Shown here: positions 1 through 8,088 of the stretch, piece by piece
How the letters are laid out: each line of letters opens with the position of its first letter
Numbering within the stretch: position 1 is the first letter of the stretch
Assembly (NCBI RefSeq): GCF_017874595.1
Contig: NZ_JAGILA010000004.1
Coordinates: 186,001 to 250,000 of the forward strand
Reading direction: 5' to 3'
Origin: Sinorhizobium kostiense
GTDB taxonomy: Bacteria > Pseudomonadota > Alphaproteobacteria > Rhizobiales > Rhizobiaceae
Length of the DNA stretch: 64,000 nucleotides
Notes under the pieces: generated by a model
Databases searched by the model: none
What the model saw: only the letters and a program-made list of their open reading frames with translations
Told to the model about the DNA's origin: nothing
Program-made: the position numbers and the translations under genes

Positions 1-567
1 ATCCTCGACCGAGATGATGTCGGCGCTGACCAGCGGGTGGCCGATCGGGAGCCAGAGCCGATAGGGGGAGGTCTCCAGGATTTCCGCTTGAAGCGCCATG
101 CGGTCGCGCAGGTTGGAGATGACCATCACCGCCACGTCGAGTTCGCCGCCGATCAAGAGATGTTCGAGATAGGAGCCGTTGTCTTCAATGGCACTCACCT
201 CGACGCCAGGACAGGCGCGGCGATAGCGGGCGAGCAGGTCGGAGAGCACGTAGCCGGCGACGAGCGAGGTCACGCCGAGATTGAGCTTGCCGCCACGTTC
301 CTCGCGGTTCTCCGCGAAGCTCCGTCGGGCGTCGGAAACATCCGCCAGGATCTTCGTCGCATGGCGCAGGAACTGATGGCCGTTATGGGTGATCGAAAGT
401 CCGCGCGGATGGCGGTCGAAGAGCTCCACGCCAAGGTCGCCTTCGAGCTCCTTGAGCGCTTCGGTGATCGAGGACTGCGAGATCGAGAGGTTCTGCGCCG
501 CGCGCGTGACGGAGCCCTGTTCGGCGACGGCGACGAAATATTGCAATTGCCGGAGTGTGAATGCCAT
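1..567 (-). CDS. LysR-family transcriptional regulator (C-terminus cut by window start)
   Basis: The first 189 codons of a LysR-type regulator are visible, running off the left edge. The protein starts MAFTLRQLQYFVAVAEQGSV, and the winged helix-turn-helix occupies about residues 1-60 with the usual TRAAQNLSISQSSITEALKELE-type recognition region. From about residue 90 the periplasmic-binding-like effector domain begins (GKLNLGVTSLVAGYVLSDLL). LysR proteins are normally about 300 residues, so roughly 110 are missing. The gene diverges from the esterase gene at 689 with a 121-bp shared promoter region, the classical arrangement in which a LysR protein controls its divergent neighbour. The effector is unknown. 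Confidence 0.93.
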   Translation of the reverse strand, partial: MAFTLRQLQYFVAVAEQGSVTRAAQNLSISQSSITEALKELEGDLGVELFDRHPRGLSITHNGHQFLRHATKILADVSDARRSFAENREERGGKLNLGVTSLVAGYVLSDLLARYRRACPGVEVSAIEDNGSYLEHLLIGGELDVAVMVISNLRDRMALQAEILETSPYRLWLPIGHPLVSADIISVED

Positions 568-688
568 GCGCGAGTTAATACTGGCGGCCGATGCGAAGGC
601 AAGCGGCTTCACGGCTGCGTCAGGTTCTGCCGTATATTGGCGTGCGCGGTGGAGCGTCGATGGTAAGCTCTCACCGAAGGAGCCCGGG

Positions 689-1612
689 ATGGATATGTCA
701 GGATCGAAGTCGATGCCGGCGGAGGCGGAGATACTCGCCTTCAATGAACGTTGCGAGAGATTTTATCCGGCGGATGCCGTGAATGCTTCCGTAGAGCAGC
801 AGCGGCAATGGTATGACGCGCTCTGCGCCGAATTCGATGCCCCGTCGCCCGGGGGACTGACGCGGCGCGACGAGCAAGTCCGGGGGACAATCCCGGTCCG
901 GCATTATCGGCCGGCGGAGGTCGCGACCGAGACACGCATCTTCTACGTCCATGGCGGCGGCTTCGTCGTCGGGTCGCTCGCGAGCCATGACGCGATCTGC
1001 GCCGAGCTTGCGCATGGCGCCCGGGCCGAATTGACTTCGGTAGACTATCGGCTGGCTCCCGAGCATCCCTGGCCGACAGCATTCGAGGATTGTTACGGGG
1101 TGCTTGAGGCGCTGGTTGCCGACGGACGGACGCTGGTCGTCGCCGGCGACAGCGCCGGCGGCAATCTTGTGGCGGGCATCGTGCTCAAGGCGAAGGCCAA
1201 TGGCCTTTCCGGCGTGGTAGGGCAGGCGCTGGTCTATCCCGGCCTTGGCGGCGATCTCGTCAGCGGATCCTACGCGGAGATGTCGGAGGCGCCGGGGCTT
1301 TCGACGGCGGACGTTGCTTACTATCGCGAGGTATTGAAGGCGCCGGCCGACGACGTCTTTGCCTTTCCGTTGAAGGCCGAGGACCTTGCCGGATTGCCAC
1401 CCGCCTATATCACGGCCGCCCGTTTCGATCCGCTGCGCGACGATGCACGCCGCTATGCGGCGCGGCTCGTTGAGGCTGGCGTCGACGTCACCTTCCGCGA
1501 GGAGCCGCAGATGATCCATGCGTGGCTCCGGGCACGGCATATGAGTCCTGGTGCGCGGGATGGGTTCCGTCATCTGGTGCAGGGCGTGGCGGAACTGGTG
1601 GGGACGGCGTGA
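689..1612 (+). CDS. Alpha/beta hydrolase, hormone-sensitive-lipase (fold-3) family
   Basis: This 307-residue esterase/lipase has the HSL-type oxyanion motif HGGG at residues 88-91, the nucleophile elbow GDSAGG with Ser155, an acid residue at Asp247 (FDPLRDD) and the catalytic His277 (IHAWL), so the triad is complete. No signal peptide is seen, so it is probably cytoplasmic and acts on short acyl or carboxyl esters. I chose the ATG at 689 because GAAGGAG lies 8 bases upstream; the frame is open further upstream but that extension is low-complexity and overlaps the divergent regulator. A 21-bp tandem repeat begins just before the stop codon and runs past it. The substrate is not predictable. 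Confidence 0.9.
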   Translation: MDMSGSKSMPAEAEILAFNERCERFYPADAVNASVEQQRQWYDALCAEFDAPSPGGLTRRDEQVRGTIPVRHYRPAEVATETRIFYVHGGGFVVGSLASHDAICAELAHGARAELTSVDYRLAPEHPWPTAFEDCYGVLEALVADGRTLVVAGDSAGGNLVAGIVLKAKANGLSGVVGQALVYPGLGGDLVSGSYAEMSEAPGLSTADVAYYREVLKAPADDVFAFPLKAEDLAGLPPAYITAARFDPLRDDARRYAARLVEAGVDVTFREEPQMIHAWLRARHMSPGARDGFRHLVQGVAELVGTA

Positions 1613-1645
1613 GCGCCGGTGGGAACGGCGTGAGCGCCGGTGGGA
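1604..1645. repeat. Two perfect 21-bp tandem copies across the hydrolase stop codon
   Basis: The unit ACGGCGTGAGCGCCGGTGGGA-like (21 bp) occurs twice in direct succession. The first copy carries the TGA of the hydrolase gene. Because the unit length is a multiple of three, gain or loss of a copy would not shift a frame; it falls at the very end of the coding region. Confidence 0.85.
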
Positions 1646-1658
1646 GATTGATCTTGCT

Positions 1659-1718
1659 GAGTCATTCACGGCGCGGACGCGCCGTGGCTGGATCCCTGTG
1701 ACGAGCACAGGGATGAGG
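1659..1718 (+). repeat. 60-bp palindromic repeat (REP-like, copy 1)
   Basis: Two hairpins lie in tandem: an outer GC-rich one with arms ACGGCGC/GCGCCGT, and a second with arms ATCCCTGTG/CACAGGGAT around a 5-base loop. An inverted copy with 58 of 60 identical bases lies at 2132-2191, and more divergent copies at 2251-2284 and 39225-39282. The element is extragenic and sits between the esterase and the GIY-YIG gene. Confidence 0.9.
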
Positions 1719-1796
1719 AGTTTGTGGACTGACTTGTGCGCAACCGCGGCGACTGTCGCTTGCTGAAACGTTGCCAGTCGTGCACGCTGAGGCTGA

Positions 1797-2087
1797 ATGA
1801 AGGGCTATGTCTATATACTGGCATCCAAGCGAAACGGGACGCTCTATACCGGCGTTACCCGTGACCTCTCGCGGCGGCTGTTCGAGCATCAGAACAACCT
1901 GACACCCGGCTTCACGTCCAAATACGGTGTGAAGACGCTGGTCTGGTTCGAAGAGTTTGATTTGCTGACAACCGCCATCACGCGGGAGAAAACAATCAAG
2001 AGGTGGCCGCGCAAGTGGAAATTAAACCTGATAGAGCAGATAAATCCGGATTGGGAAGACATCTCGCACTATCTGCTCGGACTATAG
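1797..2087 (+). CDS. Small GIY-YIG nuclease-family protein
   Basis: This 96-residue protein is a stand-alone GIY-YIG domain of the UPF0213/YhbQ-like type. The signature appears as VYILASKRNGTLYTGVTRDL at about residues 4-23, followed by the conserved basic stretch SRRLFEHQ. Family members are single-domain putative endonucleases related to the SLX1 nuclease domain; many have no known function. The C-terminal part (EKTIKRWPRKWKLNLIEQIN) is typical of the small rhizobial paralogues. Local base composition is less GC-rich than in neighbouring genes. The gene is bracketed by the inverted 60-bp repeats at 1659-1718 and 2132-2191, which suggests it may have travelled with them. Catalytic activity is not shown by the sequence alone. 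Confidence 0.88.
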   Translation: MKGYVYILASKRNGTLYTGVTRDLSRRLFEHQNNLTPGFTSKYGVKTLVWFEEFDLLTTAITREKTIKRWPRKWKLNLIEQINPDWEDISHYLLGL

Positions 2088-2131
2088 GCCAGTGCTGCCG
2101 TTCGTTTTGGACGCAGCGTTTCCCACCCCTC

Positions 2132-2191
2132 CCTCATCCCTGTGCTTGTCACAGGGATCCAGCCACGGCGCGTCGGCGCCGTGAATGACTC
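2132..2191 (-). repeat. 60-bp palindromic repeat (REP-like, inverted copy 2)
   Basis: On the minus strand this is the same 60-bp unit as 1659-1718, with two substitutions (one in the linker of the GC-rich hairpin, one in the loop of the second). The two copies face each other around the GIY-YIG gene. Confidence 0.9.
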
Positions 2192-2250
2192 TGTATCTGC
2201 GGTCTGGAGCAGATAGGCTTTACCAAGGACCACTCTCGCGCCAAGGACTT

Positions 2251-2284
2251 GGGCTGGATTCCCGTGACGAGCACAGGAATGAGG
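2251..2284 (+). repeat. Partial, diverged copy of the REP-like repeat
   Basis: It contains the GGCTGGAT linker and the second hairpin with arms ATTCCCGTG/CACAGGAAT. Compared with copy 1, one base pair of the stem is changed on both sides (C to T and G to A), keeping the pairing. The GC-rich first hairpin is missing. Confidence 0.75.
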
Positions 2285-2336
2285 CGGAGAACGCAGCCAG
2301 GCCCTCGCTGAACAGGCCTCCCGCCCGCGCCACCGC

Positions 2337-4334
2337 TCACATCATATCCCGCCGGATCCGCTTCTCGAAGGTTTTCGCGAAGATCTGTTCTTCGCCCTCG
2401 AAGGCCTCGACCTTCGCCGAGGTGATCCACTCGGTCGCGGTGCAGGAAAGCCGCGACTGCGAGACCGTCTTTAAAGACCTGCCGCTCCGGCGGGCGATGC
2501 AGGTCCAGGTGGAGACGCCTGTCATCGAATGGGGATCTCCCGGCGCTATCGACCAGGTTTCCTCTCGGATGTCCTCAGTCGCGACGCCGGTATCCGGGTG
2601 CTCGATGAGACCGGTGCCCTCATAAATCCGATAATGTGTCACACCTCTCGTCATGTCCCGTTCGACAGTGCGACGGGTCTGCGGCGGGGATAGTTCGACA
2701 TAGGCGGGCAGCGGATCGGGATTGGCAGGCTGCGGCACGACGATTTCGCGGTGGTCACCGAGGAGCGGCAATGCGAGTGACAGGCTCGCAGTGTCGATCG
2801 TCAGACCCGGATCGGTCGGCGGCGGCAGGATCATCGGCCAGTAGGACGTCGAGAGCGACAGGCGGATGCGATGACCGGCGCGGAAGCGGTAGCCGCAGGC
2901 GTCGAGCACCAGCGTGACGCGGGTCTTGTGATTCTTCTCCATCGGCGCCGGTCTGGCATTGCCGTTGCGATGGGCGAGGTTCAAGACGCCGAAGGAGACG
3001 CGGGTCGCCGTGCCGTCCGGGTGGATATCGACGAGGCGGGCGACCAGGTTGGCAGTCGCAGCATTGCAGGCGACGTCGAGAGCGAGAACCGGCTGACCGA
3101 GATAGTCCTCCCCTTCCAGCAAAGGTCGGGTATCGAAGGTGAGGGAGCCGGCGTCGTCGATGCGCTGGTCGCCAGCCATCTCGGCATCCGGCTTCAGCGT
3201 GAAATATTCGCCGGCGGCCGTGCCTGTGTCGAGTGGCGAGCGCAGATAGACGTCGCCGTTGCCTCGCTTCGATGCCGGGGCGGTGGCGAGGCGGCCGTCG
3301 CTCGCAACGACGAAGGAGCGCATCTCGGGTGCCGACCACACATCCTTGGCGATCCAGCGACCGGGATCCTCGTTGCGGCGGAGCGCCGGCTTCGGCCCGT
3401 CGAGGATATAGGCGCGCATCTGCGGCAGTTGCTCGGCGCCGTTTGGCTCGTTGCGCAGCCATCGGTTCCACCAGCGAATCGCCTCGCTCAGAAAATCCGC
3501 CCGCGGCTTCGGCCAGGCAAAATGCGGATATTTGTGCACCCACGGGCCGATCAGCGCCTTGGCCCTGCTGCCGAGGCCTTCGACCGCCTTTATCGGCGTG
3601 TTGCGATAACCGTCGGCCCAGCCGGCGATGACGAGCGCCGGAACCGGGAAGCCGTCGAAATCCTCGCATATCGAGCCATGGCGCCAGAAGTCGTCGCGCC
3701 GCTGGTGCTCGAGCCACTCCTCGAGGAAGAAAGGCTCGTTTTCCAGCCGTTCCAGCCACATCGTCCGCCAGCCGTCGCCGACGAGTTCCGGGTCTGGCGA
3801 GCGCGACTGGTAAGCGAGCATGGTTGCCGCCCAGGAGAGCTGCGCCGAAAGGTGGCAGCCATTCTTGTAGTGGATGTCGTCATTGTAGCGGTCGACCGTC
3901 GAGGCAATAGAGATCACCGCCTTCAAGGCGGGCGGCTTGAGGGCTGCCACCTGAAGGCAGTTGAAGCCGCCCCAGGAAATCCCCATCATGCCGACCTTGC
4001 CGTTCGACCAGGGCTGCACCGCAATCCACTCGATGATCTCGCATCCGTCGGACAACTCGCGCGGCGTATATTCGCCGTCGATGACCCCTTCGGATTCACC
4101 CGATCCGCGAATGTCGACGCGCACGCCGGCAATTCCGGCGGCAGCGAAGGCAGGATAGGTCGATTCATCGCGGGCGCAAGTGCCGTCGCGCTTGCGATAG
4201 GGCAGGTACTCGAGCACGGCGGGCACCGGGTTCTGTTCCGTCCCCTCGGGCATCCAGATGCGCGCAGCAAGCCGGGTCCCGTCCTTGAGCGTGATCCATT
4301 CGTTTTCGATGACGGTGAAGTTGCGGTCGGCCAT
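2337..4334 (-). CDS. CocE/NonD-family (X-Pro dipeptidyl-peptidase-like) hydrolase
   Basis: This 665-residue cytoplasmic serine hydrolase belongs to the CocE/NonD family (cocaine esterase, glutaryl-7-ACA acylase and related acyl hydrolases). The alpha/beta hydrolase domain carries GISWGG with nucleophile Ser120, acid Asp241 in GWADGYRNT and His267 in GPWVHKYPH; a jelly-roll C-terminal domain follows from about residue 400. No signal peptide is visible. It is the last gene of the minus-strand block headed by the ABC importer; 178 bases with a RIME-like element separate it from the ABC ATPase gene, so it could have its own promoter. In this context an acyl-ester or amide of the imported compound is a plausible substrate (inference). 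Confidence 0.88.
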   Translation of the reverse strand: MADRNFTVIENEWITLKDGTRLAARIWMPEGTEQNPVPAVLEYLPYRKRDGTCARDESTYPAFAAAGIAGVRVDIRGSGESEGVIDGEYTPRELSDGCEIIEWIAVQPWSNGKVGMMGISWGGFNCLQVAALKPPALKAVISIASTVDRYNDDIHYKNGCHLSAQLSWAATMLAYQSRSPDPELVGDGWRTMWLERLENEPFFLEEWLEHQRRDDFWRHGSICEDFDGFPVPALVIAGWADGYRNTPIKAVEGLGSRAKALIGPWVHKYPHFAWPKPRADFLSEAIRWWNRWLRNEPNGAEQLPQMRAYILDGPKPALRRNEDPGRWIAKDVWSAPEMRSFVVASDGRLATAPASKRGNGDVYLRSPLDTGTAAGEYFTLKPDAEMAGDQRIDDAGSLTFDTRPLLEGEDYLGQPVLALDVACNAATANLVARLVDIHPDGTATRVSFGVLNLAHRNGNARPAPMEKNHKTRVTLVLDACGYRFRAGHRIRLSLSTSYWPMILPPPTDPGLTIDTASLSLALPLLGDHREIVVPQPANPDPLPAYVELSPPQTRRTVERDMTRGVTHYRIYEGTGLIEHPDTGVATEDIREETWSIAPGDPHSMTGVSTWTCIARRSGRSLKTVSQSRLSCTATEWITSAKVEAFEGEEQIFAKTFEKRIRRDMM

Positions 4335-4373
4335 TTTGCTCCCTCGCGATAGTCCTGCACGGGGCCCTACTTA

Positions 4374-4434
4374 AGCGCCCGCGCGTCTTCTCAGACGCAC
4401 AAAAGTCGCTGCAGTACTTTGTATTGCTGCATAT
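4374..4434 (-). repeat. RIME-like intergenic palindromic element (partial)
   Basis: It contains the hallmark GCGCGTCT..AGACGC hairpin, then AAGTCGCTGCAGTACTTTG and TTGCTGCAT, matching the better preserved copies at 24554-24659, 57210-57315, 62063-62121 and 63481-63583. It lies between the CocE-type hydrolase and the ABC ATPase gene. Confidence 0.75.
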
Positions 4435-4512
4435 TCTATCTCGCTAGATCGGTTAACGAGGCATGCAGCGGCAGAAGAAGCGGGTGCAGGCGAAAGAATT
4501 TTTCGCCTCCGA

Positions 4513-6144
4513 TCAGTTCCCGGCGCTTTCCATACGCCGCGTCTTCAGCACCCTTTCGAGCCAGCCGATCTCCATCTCCGGAACCGACTTCAGGAGAAGA
4601 TCGGTGTAGTCGTCGAAGGGCGGCGACAGCACTTTCGATTTCGCCCCGAAGCGCACGAGCCGGCCGCGATGCATGACCGCGACGCTGTCGGCGATCGCTC
4701 GCACGATGGCGATGTCGTGGGTGATAAAGACATAGGAAACAGCGGTTTCCTCCTGAAGCTTCATCAGCAGATTCAGGATGCCTTCGGCCACCAGCGGGTC
4801 GAGTGCCGAGGTCGGCTCGTCACAGAGGATCAGTTCAGGCTTGGCGGCCAACGCCCGAGCGATCGCGACGCGCTGCTTCTGGCCGCCGGAAAGCTCGGCC
4901 GGATAGCGGTCGAGAAACCGCGAGCCCATCTCGATCTGGTCGAGCAATTCCTTCACGCGCTCGGTCTTCTTCGCGCCGGACATGCCGAAATAGAAGGAGA
5001 GCGGTCTGCCGATGATGTCGCGCACGGTCTGGCGCGGGTTCATCGCCGTGTCCGCCATCTGATAGATCATCTGGATCCGGCGCAGTTCCTCCTGCGCGCG
5101 GCCCTTCAGCGCCTTCGGCAGTTCCTTGCCGTCGAACATGATGCGGCCCTCGCTCGGCGGCAGCAGGCCGGTGATGACGCGCGCGAGCGTCGACTTTCCG
5201 GACCCGGACTCGCCGACGATCGCCAGCGTCTGCCCCTGCGGCAGGTGCATGGAAACGTCGTGCAGCACCTTGAAGCCGTTGCCGTAGCCGGCGTGGACGT
5301 GCTCGATCTTGAGGAGGGCTCCCGATTGATCGCCGGCCTCCTCGCGCTTCGCCTGGCGCACATTGACGAGCGCCCGGGTGTAGTCTTCCCGCGGGGCCTC
5401 GATCACCTGCTTCGTCGTGCCGTATTCGACGGTCTTGCCGTGGCGCAACACCATGATGTTGTCGGAGATCTGCGCGACGACGGCAAGGTCGTGCGTGATG
5501 TAAAGCGCCGCCGTGTGCGTTTCCTCAATCGCATGCTTGATCGCGGCAAGCACGTCGATCTGCGTCGTTACGTCGAGCGCCGTCGTCGGTTCGTCGAAGA
5601 CGATCAGTTCGGGATTGGGGCAGAGCGCCATGGCGGTCATGGCACGCTGCAACTGACCGCCCGAGACCTGATGCGGATAGCGCTCGCCGAAGCTTTCAGG
5701 GTTCGGAAGGCCAAGCACCCGGAACAGGTAAAGGGCACGCTTTCTTGCTTCTTCCCGGCTCATAAGGCCGTGGCGGAGCGACGCCTCGATCACCTGGTCG
5801 CCAAGCTTGTGAGCCGGATTGAAGGCGGCGGCGGCGGATTGGGCCACGTAGCAGACGTGGCGACCGCGCACCTCGTTGATGCCGGCGCGGTCGAGATTCA
5901 ATATGTCCCTGCCATTGAGCAGCACTTCGCCGCCGGTGATCCTCACGCCACCCCGGCCATAGGCGAGCGCCGAAAGGCCGATCGTCGACTTGCCGGCGCC
6001 GGATTCGCCGATGAGGCCGAGCACCTTGCCCTTCTCAAGATCGAAGGACACGCCTTCGACCAGGGTGACCACCTTCGGCGGCTCGCCCGGCGGATAGCTC
6101 GTCGCCTCGATCTTGAGGTTCTTGACGGAAAGCAGATCAGGCAT
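4513..6144 (-). CDS. Dipeptide/opine-type ABC transporter, fused double ATPase (DppD-DppF-like)
   Basis: This 543-residue protein carries two complete ABC nucleotide-binding domains in one chain. Domain 1 has Walker [10 protein letters not shown] at 46-54, signature SGGQ at 161-164 and Walker B at about 180-186. Domain 2 has Walker [10 protein letters not shown] at 311-319, signature LSGGQ at 418-422 and Walker B LILCDEP at about 438-444. Such fusions power PepT-type importers for peptides, opines, glutathione or nickel. The start overlaps the end of the upstream permease gene by 8 bases, so the importer genes are co-transcribed in the order binding protein, permease, permease, ATPase. Confidence 0.93.
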   Translation of the reverse strand: MPDLLSVKNLKIEATSYPPGEPPKVVTLVEGVSFDLEKGKVLGLIGESGAGKSTIGLSALAYGRGGVRITGGEVLLNGRDILNLDRAGINEVRGRHVCYVAQSAAAAFNPAHKLGDQVIEASLRHGLMSREEARKRALYLFRVLGLPNPESFGERYPHQVSGGQLQRAMTAMALCPNPELIVFDEPTTALDVTTQIDVLAAIKHAIEETHTAALYITHDLAVVAQISDNIMVLRHGKTVEYGTTKQVIEAPREDYTRALVNVRQAKREEAGDQSGALLKIEHVHAGYGNGFKVLHDVSMHLPQGQTLAIVGESGSGKSTLARVITGLLPPSEGRIMFDGKELPKALKGRAQEELRRIQMIYQMADTAMNPRQTVRDIIGRPLSFYFGMSGAKKTERVKELLDQIEMGSRFLDRYPAELSGGQKQRVAIARALAAKPELILCDEPTSALDPLVAEGILNLLMKLQEETAVSYVFITHDIAIVRAIADSVAVMHRGRLVRFGAKSKVLSPPFDDYTDLLLKSVPEMEIGWLERVLKTRRMESAGN

Positions 6145-6964
6145 CGCCGCGGCCTCCTTTCAGGCTCGAGGTGCGCTTCATCAGCCAGTCGACGACGAGA
6201 TTGACGCAGATAGCAAGCGTAGCGATCGCAGCGCCGGGGACGAGCGCGGCCGAGATGCCGAAGATAATGCCGTCCTTGTTGTCCTTGACCATGCCGCCCC
6301 AGTCGGCGGCCGGCGGCTGAATGCCGAGGCCGAGAAAGGAGAGGGTGGAGAGAAAGAGGATCGAGAAGGCGAAGCGCAGCCCGAACTCCGCAAGCAGCGG
6401 CGACAATGTGTTCGGCAGGATTTCGCGGAAGATGATCCAGAGCGAGCCTTCGCCGCGCAATCGCGCCGCCTCGACGAACTCCATCACCGCGACGTCGAGC
6501 GCAACGGCGCGGCCGATGCGGAAGACGCGGGTGGAATCGAGCACGGCCATCACGAGGATCAGCACCCAGAGATACTGCGGCAGCACCGCGAGCACGACCA
6601 GGGCGAAGATCAGCGTCGGGATCGCCATCATCAGGTCATTGAAACGCGAGAAGAGTTGGTCGACGAAGCCGCCCATCACGGCTGCCGCGAAGCTCAAGAT
6701 CATACCGAGCGCGAAGGAGAGCACGGTTGCCGCCAGCGCCACGAAAATAGTGGTGCGGGCACCGTAGATCAGGCGTGAGAGCAGGTCGCGCCCGAGATTG
6801 TCGGTGCCGAGCACAAAGTCGCCGCCCGCCGGCAGCCAGATCTCGCCGACGATCTCGCGCTCGCCAAAGGGCGCGATGAGCGGCGCGAAAATTGCGCAGA
6901 GGACGGCGATGGCGATGCCGACGATGCCGACCCAGGCGCTGATTGGAATGGATTTCACGTTCAT
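6137..6964 (-). CDS. ABC transporter permease (DppC-like)
   Basis: This 275-residue inner-membrane permease of the BPD_transp_1 family corresponds to the second membrane subunit of dipeptide-type importers. It has an N-terminal membrane segment, the DppC-type periplasmic stretch FVLGTDNLGRDLLSRLIYG, and the cytoplasmic EAA loop AARLRGEGSLWIIFREILPN, which contacts the ATPase. The ATG at 6964 overlaps the upstream permease stop as ATGA, indicating translational coupling. A longer open frame exists upstream but lies inside the other permease gene. Confidence 0.92.
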   Translation of the reverse strand: MNVKSIPISAWVGIVGIAIAVLCAIFAPLIAPFGEREIVGEIWLPAGGDFVLGTDNLGRDLLSRLIYGARTTIFVALAATVLSFALGMILSFAAAVMGGFVDQLFSRFNDLMMAIPTLIFALVVLAVLPQYLWVLILVMAVLDSTRVFRIGRAVALDVAVMEFVEAARLRGEGSLWIIFREILPNTLSPLLAEFGLRFAFSILFLSTLSFLGLGIQPPAADWGGMVKDNKDGIIFGISAALVPGAAIATLAICVNLVVDWLMKRTSSLKGGRGDA

Positions 6965-8088
6965 CGCGGGTGCCTCAGTCTCGGATTGGCGAGAATGGCG
7001 AGAATATCGGCCGCCATGTTGAGGAAGATGTAGAAGGCCGCGAAGATCAGGCCGCAGGCCTGCACGACCGGCATGTCGCGCACGGTCACCGCATCCACCA
7101 TGTACTGCCCCATGCCGGGATAGACGAAGACGACTTCGACGACGACCACGCCGACGACCAGATAGGCGAGGTTGAGCGCGATGACGTTGATCACCGGCGC
7201 CACCGCGTTGGGCGCGGCATGGCGGGCGATGATGCGGAAGGTGCCGAGGCCCTTGAGCTCGGCGGTCTCGATATAGGCAGAGGACATGACATTCAGGATC
7301 GCCGCCCGCGTCATGCGCATCATGTGGGCGAGGACGACCAGCACGAGGGTTGCAACCGGAAGGGCGATCGCCGACAGCCGCTCGGCAAGAGTCATGGTGT
7401 CGTAGACGGTGGCCGGAAAGGTGGCGACGCCCAATTCGACGGCGAAAACCATGATCAGGAGATAGCCGATGAAGAATTCCGGCAACGAGATCGCAGCAAG
7501 CGAGATCACATTGATGATCTTGTCCGGCATTCGGTTGCGAAATTGCACCGCCAGCATGCCGAGGCCGACGGCGAGCGGCACCGAGATGAGCGCGGCGAAG
7601 AAGGCGAGGAAGAGCGAATTGCCAAGTCTTTTGGCGATCTGCTCGCTGACCGATTGCTTGCTTGCCCACGAGGTGCCGAAGTCGCCCTTGACCGCGCCGC
7701 CGAGCCAGCTCAGGTAGCGTTCGCTCCAGGGCCTGTCGAGGCCGAGATCCTTGCGGATGTTTTCGACCGCCTGCGGCGTCGCCGACTGGCCGAGATAGGT
7801 GGTGGCGAAATCGCCCGGGAGCGCTTCGACGCCGCCGAAAATCATCAGCGAAACGGCGAAGAGAAGCCCGATGCTCAAGCCGAGGCGCTTGAGGATCAGC
7901 GCCGCGAGGGGACGGCGAAAGACGAAGCGCCGCCAGGACGTGCCACCGATCTCGGCCGAGTCGGTGGGGTGGGGTTTTGCTGGCACTCCGGCTAGGTCGG
8001 CGGACTGCGCGCCGAGATCACGCGCAGTCCCTTCCGTCAGAACCGGACCAGTGATCGGTCCGCTTCCCATCGTCAGGCGTCCAGCCAC
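6961..8088 (-). CDS. ABC transporter permease (DppB-like)
   Basis: This is the first membrane subunit of the same importer, up to 375 residues. After a polar N-terminal tail of about 50 residues comes the first membrane helix (LGLSIGLLFAVSLMIFGGV) and the DppB signature region FATTYLGQSATPQAVENIRKDLGL, then the EAA-type loop near AYIETAELKGLGTFRIIARH. The coordinates use a GTG at 8088 that would overlap the binding-protein gene by 16 bases; an ATG at 8070 lies 2 bases beyond that gene's stop and may be the true start. Neither has a strong ribosome-binding site. Confidence 0.9.
   Translation of the reverse strand: MAGRLTMGSGPITGPVLTEGTARDLGAQSADLAGVPAKPHPTDSAEIGGTSWRRFVFRRPLAALILKRLGLSIGLLFAVSLMIFGGVEALPGDFATTYLGQSATPQAVENIRKDLGLDRPWSERYLSWLGGAVKGDFGTSWASKQSVSEQIAKRLGNSLFLAFFAALISVPLAVGLGMLAVQFRNRMPDKIINVISLAAISLPEFFIGYLLIMVFAVELGVATFPATVYDTMTLAERLSAIALPVATLVLVVLAHMMRMTRAAILNVMSSAYIETAELKGLGTFRIIARHAAPNAVAPVINVIALNLAYLVVGVVVVEVVFVYPGMGQYMVDAVTVRDMPVVQACGLIFAAFYIFLNMAADILAILANPRLRHPR

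Noticed and set aside
2871..4352. Long plus-strand open frames opposite the CocE-type hydrolase and other minus-strand genes
   Set aside because: Codon-position GC bias and family matches belong to the minus strand; these are antisense shadows, as are similar frames throughout the window.
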